From positions 1 to 64,000 of the forward strand of contig DAINRM010000001.1 in assembly GCA_036741875.1 (NCBI GenBank): a stretch of 64,000 nt of DNA, read 5' to 3'. This DNA is from HRBIN35 sp036741875. GTDB lineage: Bacteria > Patescibacteriota > Minisyncoccia > UBA6257 > HR35. The translations under genes were made by a program, and so were the position numbers. Positions 42,593-51,213 of this stretch are shown here, piece by piece (position 1 is the first letter of the stretch; each line of letters opens with the position of its first letter). Under the pieces are notes generated by a model. It ran no database searches. It worked only from the letters and a program-made list of their open reading frames with translations, and was not told where the DNA came from.

Positions 42593-43524
42593 TAATTGAA
42601 AAAAACAAAATAATTGCTCCTCTTACAAATTTCCGAATAGGAGATAAAGCTCTTTATTTTATAACCCTCGAAAACATTGAAGATATATATGAATTTTTAG
42701 AAGTTAAAGAAAAATTTAATTTACCTATTTTCATTTTAGGAGGAGGAACCAATCTTCTTTTTGATAAATTTGATGGCTTTGTTATTAAAACAAATTTTAA
42801 AAATTTTGAGATTTTAGAACCTTATATATTAAAAATAGGTGCTAATTTACTAGTAAGTGAGGTTTTAGAAAAAGTTTGTGAATTAGAGCTTTCAGGCTTT
42901 GAATGGGCTGGGGGACTTCCTGGCGAAATAGGAGGAGCTATAAGAGGAAATGCTGGTTGCTTTGGTGGGGAGATAAAAGATTTAATCTTAGAAGTTGAAG
43001 CTTTGAATTTAAAAACCGGAGAAATAAAAATTTTTAAGAAAGAAGAAATAGAATTTGGATATAGAAGTTCTTTTTTTAAGAAAAATAAAGAGTGGCTTAT
43101 TTTAAGTGGAATTTTTAAATTTAATCAAGGTAATAAAGAAAAAATTAAAAAGGAAATTGAAGAAAAAATAATTTACAGAAAAGAAAAACATCCTTTAGAA
43201 TATCCAAATGCAGGAAGTATTTTCAAAAATATAAATTTTGAAAAAGCACCAGAAAAATTAAAAAATTTGGCTTTAGAAAAAAATAAAGTCAAAAATGATC
43301 CCTTCGCTGTTATTCCTACTGCTTTTGTAATTTCAGAATTAGGTTTAAAAGGTTTTAAAATAGGTAAAGCGCAAGTTTCTAAAAAGCATGCAAACTTTAT
43401 TATCAATTTAGGTGGAGCTACTTTTGAAGATGTTTATAGTCTCATCGATTATATAAAAAAGAAAGTTGAAGATGAGTTTGAAATAAATCTTGAAGAAGAA
43501 ATAGAAATTGTAAAAAGTTATTAA
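42589..43524 (+). CDS. murB: UDP-N-acetylenolpyruvoylglucosamine reductase
   Basis: This 311-residue flavoenzyme makes UDP-N-acetylmuramate for peptidoglycan. The FAD-binding part reads TNFRIGDKALYF, ILGGGTNLLF and FEWAGGLPGEIGGAIRGNAGCFGGEI. YRSSFFK lies in the substrate domain. The proton-donor serine is in NAGSIFKN, and KKHANFIINLGGAT is the usual C-terminal signature. It overlaps the upstream small gene by 4 bases. The mraZ-ftsI wall cluster begins about 420 bases downstream. Confidence 0.94.
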   Translation: MIIEKNKIIAPLTNFRIGDKALYFITLENIEDIYEFLEVKEKFNLPIFILGGGTNLLFDKFDGFVIKTNFKNFEILEPYILKIGANLLVSEVLEKVCELELSGFEWAGGLPGEIGGAIRGNAGCFGGEIKDLILEVEALNLKTGEIKIFKKEEIEFGYRSSFFKKNKEWLILSGIFKFNQGNKEKIKKEIEEKIIYRKEKHPLEYPNAGSIFKNINFEKAPEKLKNLALEKNKVKNDPFAVIPTAFVISELGLKGFKIGKAQVSKKHANFIINLGGATFEDVYSLIDYIKKKVEDEFEINLEEEIEIVKSY

Positions 43525-43639
43525 CAATTTAACTTGATTTTTTAAAATATTTGAATGAAAATTAATAATTAATATCAAAGAAAAATAATTTTGAAAAAGA
43601 GGAGGGGTTTGGTCGGCCCCGTAAGAATATTAAAATAAA
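43525..43639. other. intergenic region upstream of the basic mini-gene
   Basis: This is mostly A+T, with a GC-richer patch (GAGGAGGGG, then GGTCGGCCCC, around 43600-43620) that could form a short GGGG/CCCC hairpin. A TTGATT at 43534-43539 is a possible -35, but no good -10 is placed at 17 bases. No gene of normal length is present. Confidence 0.4.
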
Positions 43640-43696
43640 ATGGCAGCAAAGAAACCAACAAAGAGATCAGCAAGAAGACCAGCAGCTAAAAAGTAA
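43640..43696 (+). CDS. 18-residue Lys/Ala/Arg/Pro-rich basic peptide
   Basis: ATG to TAA encodes MAAKKPTKRSARRPAAKK, eight of whose residues are Lys or Arg. This is the composition of histone H1-like or nucleoid-binding tails. Its base composition is visibly richer in G+C than the neighbouring genes. It is followed 24 bases later by the strongest terminator in the window, so it looks like an independent transcription unit. Nothing else is encoded between murB and mraZ. It is too short for family assignment. Confidence 0.5.
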   Translation: MAAKKPTKRSARRPAAKK

Positions 43697-43720
43697 AAAC
43701 AAAATTCGCTAAGGTGGATG

Positions 43721-43750
43721 CCCGGGGCTAAAAGCCCCGGGTTTTTATTT
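43721..43750 (+). terminator. rho-independent terminator
   Basis: A perfect 9-bp stem CCCGGGGCT / AGCCCCGGG with a 3-base AAA loop is followed by TTTTTATTT. It is the clearest intrinsic terminator in the window and separates the basic mini-gene from mraZ. Confidence 0.93.
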
Positions 43751-43943
43751 AAACTAAAAATTTTGATTGTGAATAAATTGTTAGTGAAATTAATAGAAAC
43801 TTTTTTAATTCTGATTTTTTAAAATGACTTATTTTTCTGAAATTTTTCAGAAGAAAGATTGTAAATTAAAAGTGAGTGGTAAAAAGTGGTAAGTTGTGGA
43901 AAAACTTGTGGAAAATGTGGAAAAAATTAAAAAATCAATTTAA
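43751..43943. other. leader region of the mraZ operon
   Basis: AT-rich sequence leads into a series of GTGG repeats just before mraZ (annotated separately). No open frame of note is seen. No promoter could be placed with certainty; one is expected near or within the repeats. Confidence 0.5.
43876..43920 (+). promoter_or_regulatory. probable MraZ operator (GTGG repeats)
   Basis: GTGG occurs at 43876, 43886, 43896, 43908 and 43917. The first three are exactly 10 bases apart, one helical turn. MraZ proteins bind direct repeats of this kind (TGGGN or AAAGTGG-like, about 10-base period) upstream of their own gene. The last copy ends 23 bases before the mraZ ATG, so autoregulation is likely. Confidence 0.7.
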
Positions 43944-44375
43944 ATGCTTATAGGTGAATATAGGTATAACATAGATCAAAAAGGGAGGCTTATGATACCG
44001 GCAAAATTTAGACAAATCTTTGGTTTAGAGGCAATTGTAACAAGAGGAATTGATAAATGCTTATTTGTCTTTTCTAAAAATGAGTGGGAGAAAGTGGTAG
44101 AAAAGCTTTTAAAACTTCCAATAAGCCAGGCTAATTCTCGTGCTTTTACAAGACTTATGCTTTCAGGAGCTCATCAGGTTGAAATTGACAGTCAAGGTCG
44201 AATATTAATACCAGAAAACCTAAGAAACTACGCTGAAATTACAAAAAGAGTAGTAGTGGTTGGTTTATATTCAAGATTGGAGATTTGGGACGAAAAAAAT
44301 TGGGAGAAATATAAAGAAGAGAGTGAAAAACAAGCACAAGAGATTGCTGAAAAACTTAGTGAACTTGGAATTTAA
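43944..44375 (+). CDS. mraZ: transcriptional regulator MraZ
   Basis: This 143-residue protein has two SpoVT/AbrB-like halves: YNIDQKGRLMIPAKFRQ and HQVEIDSQGRILIPENLRNYA, each with the DxxGR(L/I) pattern. It forms a ring that binds repeats in front of its operon and controls the division and wall cluster. It is the first gene of mraZ-rsmH-ftsL-ftsI, with 3 bases to rsmH. Confidence 0.95.
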   Translation: MLIGEYRYNIDQKGRLMIPAKFRQIFGLEAIVTRGIDKCLFVFSKNEWEKVVEKLLKLPISQANSRAFTRLMLSGAHQVEIDSQGRILIPENLRNYAEITKRVVVVGLYSRLEIWDEKNWEKYKEESEKQAQEIAEKLSELGI

Positions 44376-44378
44376 TAA

Positions 44379-45257
44379 ATGCATATCCCTGTACTCTTAA
44401 AAGAAACATTAGAAATCTTAGAACCAGAAAGAAACAAAAATTATATTGATGCTACCTTTGGAGAAGGCAATCTAAGCTTTGAAATAGTAAAACTTATAAA
44501 ACCAAAAGGAAGGGTGCTTGCTTTTGAGTGGGACCCCGAACTTTACAAATTAGGTTTAAAAAAAATAAAAAAAATGAAAGAAAAAAACATAAAACTTGTT
44601 AATAAAAATTTTAAAGAAATAAAGAAAGTAGTTAGGAAGGAAAAATTTTATGAAATTAAAGGAATTGTTTTTGATTTAGGAATTTCCAAATGGCACTATG
44701 AAAGTTCTGGAAGGGGTTTTAGTTTTAAAAAGAAAGAACCTTTAGATATGAGAATTAATCCTCAAGAAATTAAAATTACAGCTTTTAATATTGTAAATTA
44801 TGCAAGTTATTATGATCTAGTAAAAATTTTCAAAGAATATGGTAACGAAAAAGAGGCAGAAAAAATTTCCAGAGCAATTTTAGAAAGGAGAAAGTTTAAA
44901 AAAATTGAAACCTCTGAAGAATTAGCCGAAATTGTTTCTCAAGTAAAAAAAGAAAAAACAAAAATTCATCCAGCAACAAAAGTTTTTATGGCTTTAAGAG
45001 TTTTTATTAATCAAGAATTGGAAAATTTAGGTTTAGCTTTAGAGGATTCATTAGATGTTTTGGAAAGAGGAGGAAAAATTATTATTATCACCTTTCAAGG
45101 TTTTGAAGATAAAGTTGTCAAAAGATTTATCAAGAAGTATAAGAGAGAAGGGAAAATAGAAGTTATTACAAAAAATGTTATCAAACCTAAAGAAGAAGAA
45201 AAAAAATTAAACCCAAGCTCAAGGTCGGCAAAATTAAGAGCTATTAAAAAAATATGA
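44379..45257 (+). CDS. rsmH: 16S rRNA m4C1402 methyltransferase RsmH
   Basis: This 292-residue SAM enzyme has an HIPVLLKETLEIL start, the YIDATFGEGNLSFEI SAM motif, DLGISKWHYESSGRGFSF, PLDMRINP, an IHPATKVFMALRVFINQEL stretch and a terminal NPSSRSAKLRAIKK. It methylates N4 of C1402 in the decoding centre. It overlaps ftsL by 4 bases in the standard cluster order. Confidence 0.95.
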   Translation: MHIPVLLKETLEILEPERNKNYIDATFGEGNLSFEIVKLIKPKGRVLAFEWDPELYKLGLKKIKKMKEKNIKLVNKNFKEIKKVVRKEKFYEIKGIVFDLGISKWHYESSGRGFSFKKKEPLDMRINPQEIKITAFNIVNYASYYDLVKIFKEYGNEKEAEKISRAILERRKFKKIETSEELAEIVSQVKKEKTKIHPATKVFMALRVFINQELENLGLALEDSLDVLERGGKIIIITFQGFEDKVVKRFIKKYKREGKIEVITKNVIKPKEEEKKLNPSSRSAKLRAIKKI

Positions 45258-45547
45258 AAAAAAGAAAAATAAACGCTAAAAGTCCTCCAATTAATTTCCT
45301 TTACTTTTTAGATTTCTTTCTAATTATAAGTATTCTCCTTTTAGCTTTTTTCATAATTAAAGAAAGAATCTATCTCGAGCAAAATAAACTTTTAATTAGT
45401 CAATATAGAATCCACCTTAGCGAAATTTTTCTTAAAAAAAGCGAGACTTATAAAACGAATAAAAATCAGACCAACCCCTCCTCATCGACAAACTTTATTT
45501 ATGTAAATCCTCAAAACTTCTCATATTTAGAAACATATAGAAGATAA
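45254..45547 (+). CDS. ftsL: FtsL-like division protein
   Basis: This is a 97-residue single-pass protein: a basic N-terminus, one hydrophobic helix (FLIISILLLAFFIIKERIY) and a short outer part that starts as a coiled coil. The sequence itself is too short and diverged for a family call; the identification rests on size, topology and its place between rsmH and the penicillin-binding protein. The outer part is shorter than usual and ends in a Ser/Asn-rich tail. Confidence 0.65.
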   Translation: MKKRKINAKSPPINFLYFLDFFLIISILLLAFFIIKERIYLEQNKLLISQYRIHLSEIFLKKSETYKTNKNQTNPSSSTNFIYVNPQNFSYLETYRR

Positions 45548-45557
45548 TAAAAACTAA

Positions 45558-47249
45558 ATGAAAAACAAAAACTCTTCCTCAAAAATATTTTTATTTATTC
45601 ATTTTTTCTTTCTTATTATTCTCTCTTCTTTTACTACTTATAAGCTTTACGAAATTCAAGTTATAAAAGCTAAAGAAATAGAAACTTTTTATAAAAATAA
45701 TGTTAAAATTATTCCTCCATTAAGAGGTAATATTTATCTTAAAAGTAAGGATGGTTCATTAATTCCTGCAGCTCTTTCTTTTTATCTTTACGATGTTTAT
45801 TACAATCCTAAAAAAGCAAAAAATTTAGAAAAAGAAATTGAAGAGGTTTCTAAAATTTTAAACAAAAATAAAGAAGAAATTTTAGCTAAAGTTCTTTCAA
45901 GTAAAACAAGTTTAATTTTAGAAAAAAATGTCGATGAAAAAATAAAAGAAAAATTAAAAAAATTAAATTTAGATAGTCTATTTTTTGAAGAAAAAGTTGT
46001 TAGAAATTATCCCTTAAAAAATTTACTCTCACAAACAATAGGCTTTTCTGTTTATGACGAAAATGAAAGAATTACTAAAGGACTTTATGGTTTAGAAAAA
46101 TATTATGATGAGTATCTAAGAGGAGAAAAAGGCTATCTTTCTTCTTACGGAACTTATAAACCTCCTAAAAGAGGGGCTGATTTAATTTTGAATATAGATT
46201 ATTATCTTCAAGTTAAAACTGATGCTATTTTAGATGAAGCTATAAAAAATTTTAAGGCCCAAGGGGGTCTTATTTTAATTATGGAAGCGGAAACAGGAAA
46301 TATTTTAGCTATTTCAGAAAAACCTGATTTTGATTTAAATAATTATTATTCTGTTAATGACTATTCAATTTATTTAAGTAAACTAAGTTTTCCTTATGAA
46401 CCTGGTTCAGTAATGAAACCATTCTTTTATGCTGGAGCTTTTGAAGAAAAAATTTTATCACCAAATTCAACCTATTTTGATCAAGGTTTTGTTAATTTAA
46501 ATAATAAAACAATTTACAATTTTGACAAAAAAGGCAGAGGAGAAGTAGATTTAAGAACTGCTTTAGTTCATTCTTTAAATACGGGTTCAGTTTATGTAAG
46601 CCAAGTTTTAGGAAAATCGAGATTTTTAAAATATATAGAAAAATTTAGATTTAACAAAGTACCTGAAGTTGATTTTCCTATTTTAAACTCTAACGATTTA
46701 AAAACTCTTTATCCACCGATGGGAAGGGAAATAAATTTTGGCACTGCTAGTTTTGGACAGGGAATATCTATTTTACCTTTTTCTCTTCTAAATGGTTATC
46801 AAATTCTTTTCTTAAATAAAGTTACTAAAATTAATATTGTTTCAGAAATTGATTTTCCTGAAAGGGAAAAAATTATCAATAATCATAAAATAATTTCACA
46901 AAACATACTTTCTCAAAAAACAATTTTGAATATTAAAGAAATTTTAGAATCTGTTGTAGAAGAACAAGCTAAAAAAGCTAAGATTAAAGGTTTTAGAATT
47001 GGAGGGAAAACTGGCTCTGCTCTAGTACCCACAAAAGAAGGTTATAGCGAAGATGTAATAACAACTTTTATAGGGGTCTTTCCTTTAAGTAGTCCTAAAT
47101 TTATAGTTTTAGTAAGATTAGATAAGCCCGACAGAGGACTTTTAGCTTTTGGAACTTCAGCGCCAACATTTAAAAAGGTAGCCGAATTTTTGATAAATTA
47201 TTATAACCTCGAACCAGATAAACCTGAAGAATTAACATTTAAGTTTTAA
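45558..47249 (+). CDS. ftsI: penicillin-binding protein, FtsI/PBP2B type
   Basis: This is a 563-residue division transpeptidase. An N-terminal transmembrane helix (IFLFIHFFFLIILSSF) precedes the dimerisation domain and the catalytic domain. S284-V-M-K holds the active serine, S339-L-N is the second motif and K484-T-G the third. It cross-links septal peptidoglycan. No PASTA domain is present. It ends the mraZ cluster; the next gene begins 33 bases on. Confidence 0.92.
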   Translation: MKNKNSSSKIFLFIHFFFLIILSSFTTYKLYEIQVIKAKEIETFYKNNVKIIPPLRGNIYLKSKDGSLIPAALSFYLYDVYYNPKKAKNLEKEIEEVSKILNKNKEEILAKVLSSKTSLILEKNVDEKIKEKLKKLNLDSLFFEEKVVRNYPLKNLLSQTIGFSVYDENERITKGLYGLEKYYDEYLRGEKGYLSSYGTYKPPKRGADLILNIDYYLQVKTDAILDEAIKNFKAQGGLILIMEAETGNILAISEKPDFDLNNYYSVNDYSIYLSKLSFPYEPGSVMKPFFYAGAFEEKILSPNSTYFDQGFVNLNNKTIYNFDKKGRGEVDLRTALVHSLNTGSVYVSQVLGKSRFLKYIEKFRFNKVPEVDFPILNSNDLKTLYPPMGREINFGTASFGQGISILPFSLLNGYQILFLNKVTKINIVSEIDFPEREKIINNHKIISQNILSQKTILNIKEILESVVEEQAKKAKIKGFRIGGKTGSALVPTKEGYSEDVITTFIGVFPLSSPKFIVLVRLDKPDRGLLAFGTSAPTFKKVAEFLINYYNLEPDKPEELTFKF

Positions 47250-47282
47250 AAAATTTATTGATGAGTTAAAATATTTTACAAA

Positions 47283-49343
47283 ATGGTAAAGAAAATTAAA
47301 AATTCAATTAAAACTTTTTTTCTTTCGATCATTTTTTCTATCTTTATTTTGACACTTATAGCTTATGCGACTCCACCAATATCTCCATATCTTCCTGGTG
47401 AAACATTAGATCCTGCTTGCTCTCCTGGTGATTTAAATTGTACAGTTTTACCCTCTTTAGTAGGCACAAGCACTTCTGGAAATATTGGTTTTTATATAGG
47501 GACAACAACTTTAGCTGGCGATACAGAGCTCTTTTGGGATAATTTAAATAAAAGATTAGGAGTAGGAACATCAAATCCGAGGGAAAAATTGCATGTTGAA
47601 GGCCATTTAAAAATAGGAGGTGAAAATAACTTGCTTTTTGTAGGCCGAGGTAAAAGAGAATCTGACTATCCAGGTCAATACGATTGGTATAGGGGTTTTA
47701 TATATTTAGGAAGAGACTTAACATTTTCTGATTGGTATACGGATACTTTAGCTCCCGGCATTGATTCCGGACATATAGTTTTAGGAGTTGACACAGATAT
47801 TGGTGCTTTTATGCCAGCTGTTTATAATCCAGATACATTAAATTACATTAGAGCTGCAAATATTGAAGGTGCTTCAGGTATTTTTCAAGGAGATTTATAT
47901 CTCCAAAAATCTGAAGGTTCTAGTATTTTTTTAAAACCTGATGGTAATTCTATAGAATCTTCCATTAATTTTGACAATTTAAATAAAAAACTTTCTTTTA
48001 TTATTAAAAATCCAATTTTAACTCCTTTTGAATTCAAAACAGAAAATCCTTTTACGGGAGACTTTTTAACTATCTTTAACTCCTCTACTAATATTTTCAC
48101 TCTTTCTTCTAATGGTGACGCTTATATTCCAGGATTTTTTATAGCTACAAGCGGTTTTGCTTGTAATGATGTTGATTTGGGCTGCGGTTGGTTTTTCAGG
48201 AGCAAAGATATTTCTGATTGGTATTTAAAATATAATTCAAACATACCAAGCTTAGACTTATCTTTAGGGCAAAATGAAGATCCAAATTTTTCTTTCAGAA
48301 TTGGATACATAAATGATGATTTCTTTACCTCTAAAATATCTATGAATAATATGGGAGATATTTTTGCTTCCGGAACATTAAATGTAAACACAGGGATTAT
48401 AAATAACAACTTAGGAATAGGAACAAGCAATCCTCTTCAGTCTTTACATGTCCAAGGAAGTGCATATATATCAGAAAATTTAGGTATTGGAATTGCTAAT
48501 CCAACTAACAATTTAGAAGTAAGCGGAACAAGTGCTCTTTTTAGTTCTTCTGGCGATTTTAGAATAGTAGTTTCCAAGGGAAGAACATTAAGTACAGCAT
48601 CTTTTCTTTTCCAAAACAATTTTTCAGGTAGAGCTGAATTTGGATTAATTGGTGATGATAAATTTCATATCAAAACTTCTCCAGATGGCTCTAACTGGAT
48701 TGAAAGTTTAGTAGTAGATATTAATGGCAATGTTGGCATTGGAACGACAAATCCGGAATATAAATTAGATGTTAGTGGTCCAATAAGACAGACAAGTGCT
48801 TTAAATTGTGCTTTAAGTGCAGATGCCGATGGCCAAATAGTTTGTGTAGTTTCTTCACGGCGTTATAAAACAAATATTAGAGAGTTAAATTTTGATATTA
48901 ATAAATTCTTAGCTTTAAGTCCGAAATTATTTGATTGGGATACAAGTACTTTACCATTTAAACCTGGAGAAGAAAGTTCTGTTGGTTTTATTGCAGAAGA
49001 AGTAAGTGAAGTTTTTCCTGAAATTGTAAGATACAAAGATGGTCAGCCGGAAGGAATAAAATACGAACTTTTACCAATGTATCTGTTTAAAATTGTTAAA
49101 GATTTAGTTTTTGGCTTTACAGAAAAGATAAAAGCATCTTTAAATGATCTGGGAATTATTATTGAAAATGGCGTTACAAGAATTGAAAAAGCAAAAATTA
49201 ATAAACTTACTTCTAAAAAGTTTTGTCTTGAAGGTGATGATGGCGAAATAATATGTCTTGATAAAAATCAAATTAAAGAAATTTTAAATAGAAACTCGTG
49301 TAGTACAAATTTTCAAGAATCTAATGATGAAACTCAAATGTAA
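47283..49343 (+). CDS. secreted fibre-like protein with peptidase S74 (endosialidase chaperone) domain
   Basis: This 686-residue protein has a signal sequence (FFLSIIFSIFILTLIAYA) and a following PGETLDPACSPGDLNC motif that I associate with CPR surface proteins. Four GIGTSNPxxxLxVxG-type repeats, as in phage tail fibres, lie near residues 96, 378, 400 and 485. The C-terminal domain from about residue 520 is the intramolecular chaperone found in fibre and endosialidase proteins: SSRRYKTNI, GFIAEEVSEVFPEIV, ELLPMYLFKIVKDL. S524 and K529 are candidates for the self-cleavage dyad. It probably forms a trimeric adhesin cut after folding. Confidence 0.85.
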   Translation: MVKKIKNSIKTFFLSIIFSIFILTLIAYATPPISPYLPGETLDPACSPGDLNCTVLPSLVGTSTSGNIGFYIGTTTLAGDTELFWDNLNKRLGVGTSNPREKLHVEGHLKIGGENNLLFVGRGKRESDYPGQYDWYRGFIYLGRDLTFSDWYTDTLAPGIDSGHIVLGVDTDIGAFMPAVYNPDTLNYIRAANIEGASGIFQGDLYLQKSEGSSIFLKPDGNSIESSINFDNLNKKLSFIIKNPILTPFEFKTENPFTGDFLTIFNSSTNIFTLSSNGDAYIPGFFIATSGFACNDVDLGCGWFFRSKDISDWYLKYNSNIPSLDLSLGQNEDPNFSFRIGYINDDFFTSKISMNNMGDIFASGTLNVNTGIINNNLGIGTSNPLQSLHVQGSAYISENLGIGIANPTNNLEVSGTSALFSSSGDFRIVVSKGRTLSTASFLFQNNFSGRAEFGLIGDDKFHIKTSPDGSNWIESLVVDINGNVGIGTTNPEYKLDVSGPIRQTSALNCALSADADGQIVCVVSSRRYKTNIRELNFDINKFLALSPKLFDWDTSTLPFKPGEESSVGFIAEEVSEVFPEIVRYKDGQPEGIKYELLPMYLFKIVKDLVFGFTEKIKASLNDLGIIIENGVTRIEKAKINKLTSKKFCLEGDDGEIICLDKNQIKEILNRNSCSTNFQESNDETQM

Positions 49344-50106
49344 ACTCATATTAATTATTTTCACTTTTTTTCTTTTTAATTTTGTTTATTCTGCTGGAAT
49401 GGATCCTATCTACAAATACGCTTGGGGAGAAAATATTGGTTGGGTAAATTTTAATCCTATAAATGGAAATGTTAATGTTAGTGATACAAACATAACAGGT
49501 TTTGTTTGGTCGGAAAATTATGGCTGGATTAATCTTTCTCCCACAAATGGAGGTGTTTTTAATGATGGTAACGGTAACTTATCTGGTTATGCATGGGGAA
49601 AAAATTTAGGCTGGATTGATTTCTCTCATGTTAAAATCAAACCTGATACAGGAGAATTTTCTGGTTATGCAGTGATTTTAAAAGATAATAGCAAAATAAA
49701 TTTCGATTGTGCAAATTGTAAAGTAAAAACTGAGTGGAGAAAAGAAACAAGATTTTTAAACGCACCACTATATTCTGGCCATGAAGAAAAGAAAGAATAT
49801 AACATTTCAGAAGATTTAATAAAAACATTGGTGAATTTATTTTTACCTCATAAAGAAGAAAAGAAAGAAGAAATAGAAAAAGAAAAAATCGTCAGTTATC
49901 AATCTTTTAGCATCTCTTTAGGTCAGGAAATTAATAAAAACTATGTTACTAGAACTGAAGAAAATACTAAAGAAGTAATAAAAACATCATCATCTTCTAA
50001 ACTATCTACTCCTTATTTTTTTGTTTTATCAACCTATGGTCCTCTTCTTGTATTCATTTTATTAATTTTTTTAATAGTTCTAGGAATTCTTAAGCTTAAA
50101 AAATAG
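49324..50106 (+). CDS. GW-repeat surface protein with C-terminal anchor
   Basis: This 260-residue protein has a signal peptide (to about SAG, residue 25) and three tandem repeats of the form AWGENIGWVNF, VWSENYGWINL and AWGKNLGWIDF, separated by N/G-rich turns. A charged stalk and a C-terminal membrane helix (GPLLVFILLIFLIVLGIL) followed by lysines complete it. Such repeats occur often in CPR surface proteins; the ligand is unknown. It overlaps the fibre-protein gene by 20 bases, so the two are expressed together. A second ATG three bases downstream could also be the start. Confidence 0.75.
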   Translation: MMKLKCKLILIIFTFFLFNFVYSAGMDPIYKYAWGENIGWVNFNPINGNVNVSDTNITGFVWSENYGWINLSPTNGGVFNDGNGNLSGYAWGKNLGWIDFSHVKIKPDTGEFSGYAVILKDNSKINFDCANCKVKTEWRKETRFLNAPLYSGHEEKKEYNISEDLIKTLVNLFLPHKEEKKEEIEKEKIVSYQSFSISLGQEINKNYVTRTEENTKEVIKTSSSSKLSTPYFFVLSTYGPLLVFILLIFLIVLGILKLKK

Positions 50107-50119
50107 AATTTTTAGGTGT

Positions 50120-50125
50120 TATAAT
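50120..50125 (+). promoter_or_regulatory. extended -10 for rpiB
   Basis: TATAAT preceded by TGT (extended -10) ends 7 bases before the rpiB ATG, again with no leader or Shine-Dalgarno. Confidence 0.55.
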
Positions 50126-50132
50126 TTAAAAG

Positions 50133-50594
50133 ATGAAAATTTTTATTGGAGCAGATCACCGAGGTTTTAATCTTAAAGAATTTTTAAAAGACAAATTAAA
50201 AAAGGGGGGTTATGAAGTAATTGATTGCGGAAATTTAGTTTATGATCCTGAAGACGATTATCCTGATTTTGCTTTTAAAGTTGGAGAAAGTATTAAAGAA
50301 AACTCTGGAAGTTTAGGAATTTTAATTTGCGGTTCAGGGGCCGGAGTTTGTTTTGCTGTAAATAAAGTAAAAGGAATTAGAGGAGGTTTAGCCATAAATC
50401 CTCAAATGGCGAAAATAATGAAAGCAGATGATGATATTAATGTTTTATGCTTAGCAAGTGATTTTATAGAAAAAGATTTAGCTTGGGAAACTGTTAAGGC
50501 TTTTTTAGAAACAAGATTTAAAAACGAAGAAAAATATTTAAGAAGAATTAAAAAAGTTAAAGATTATGAAAACAAAAATCATTCCAGCTATTAA
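50133..50594 (+). CDS. rpiB: ribose-5-phosphate isomerase B
   Basis: This 153-residue protein interconverts ribose-5-phosphate and ribulose-5-phosphate. IGADHRGFNLKEFL is the N-terminal signature, DYPDFAFKV follows, and ICGSGAGVCFAVNKVKGIRGGLA carries the active-site Cys and the anion hole. It overlaps rpe by 29 bases, so the two pentose-phosphate steps are coupled. Confidence 0.93.
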   Translation: MKIFIGADHRGFNLKEFLKDKLKKGGYEVIDCGNLVYDPEDDYPDFAFKVGESIKENSGSLGILICGSGAGVCFAVNKVKGIRGGLAINPQMAKIMKADDDINVLCLASDFIEKDLAWETVKAFLETRFKNEEKYLRRIKKVKDYENKNHSSY

Positions 50595-51213
50595 TGCAAA
50601 AACATTTGAAGAAGTTAAAGAAAAAATAAATTTATTAAAAAATTTAACAAGTCATTTTCATTTAGATGTTTCTAGCTTAGAGTTTACTGGGTATCAAACA
50701 TGGCAAAATTCTAAGGATTTAACAAAAATAAAAAATTTTATTTTTGATCTTCATCTTATGATTTCTTTAAAACCTCAAGAAATTTTAAAATGGTCTAAAG
50801 AAAATGTAGTCGCTTTAATTTTACATCTAGAAGCTAGCAAAAATCCTGATGCACTTTTAAAAATAGCAAAAAAAACAAAAAAGAAAATTTTTATTGCCTG
50901 GTCACCAAATGTTGAGTTTGATTTTATCGAAAAATATTTGAATTATATAAACGGTGTTTTAATCTTAGGAGTGATGCCAGGAAGAGCTGGACAGAAATTT
51001 TTAGAAGAAACCTATGAAAAAATCGAAATTATTAAAAGAGAAAAAGAGAAACTAAAAATTAAGTTAATGGTTGATGGAGGAATTAATAAAGAAAATTTTG
51101 ATAAAATTTTATCATTTAATCCAGATTATATAGTGATGGCAAGTGCTATTTATTCTGAGGGTGATCCAAAAGAAAATTATTTATTTTTTAATAAAAAAAT
51201 AAAAAATGTTTGA
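50566..51213 (+). CDS. rpe: ribulose-phosphate 3-epimerase
   Basis: This is a 215-residue TIM barrel. The catalytic residues are in place: H and D in HFHLDVSS, H in DLHLMI and D in VDGGI. The phosphate loop reads GVMPGRAGQKF. The conserved Met after the first Asp motif (usually HxDVMDG) is replaced by Ser, so the entry loop is diverged. It converts ribulose-5-phosphate to xylulose-5-phosphate for transketolase. A related hexulose- or allulose-phosphate epimerase is possible but less likely next to rpiB. Confidence 0.85.
   Translation: MKTKIIPAINAKTFEEVKEKINLLKNLTSHFHLDVSSLEFTGYQTWQNSKDLTKIKNFIFDLHLMISLKPQEILKWSKENVVALILHLEASKNPDALLKIAKKTKKKIFIAWSPNVEFDFIEKYLNYINGVLILGVMPGRAGQKFLEETYEKIEIIKREKEKLKIKLMVDGGINKENFDKILSFNPDYIVMASAIYSEGDPKENYLFFNKKIKNV

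Noticed and set aside
47283..49343. Prophage, because of the tail-fibre-like repeats and S74 domain
   Set aside because: The protein has a signal peptide, and its neighbours are cell-wall and pentose-phosphate genes. No capsid, terminase or integrase gene is present.
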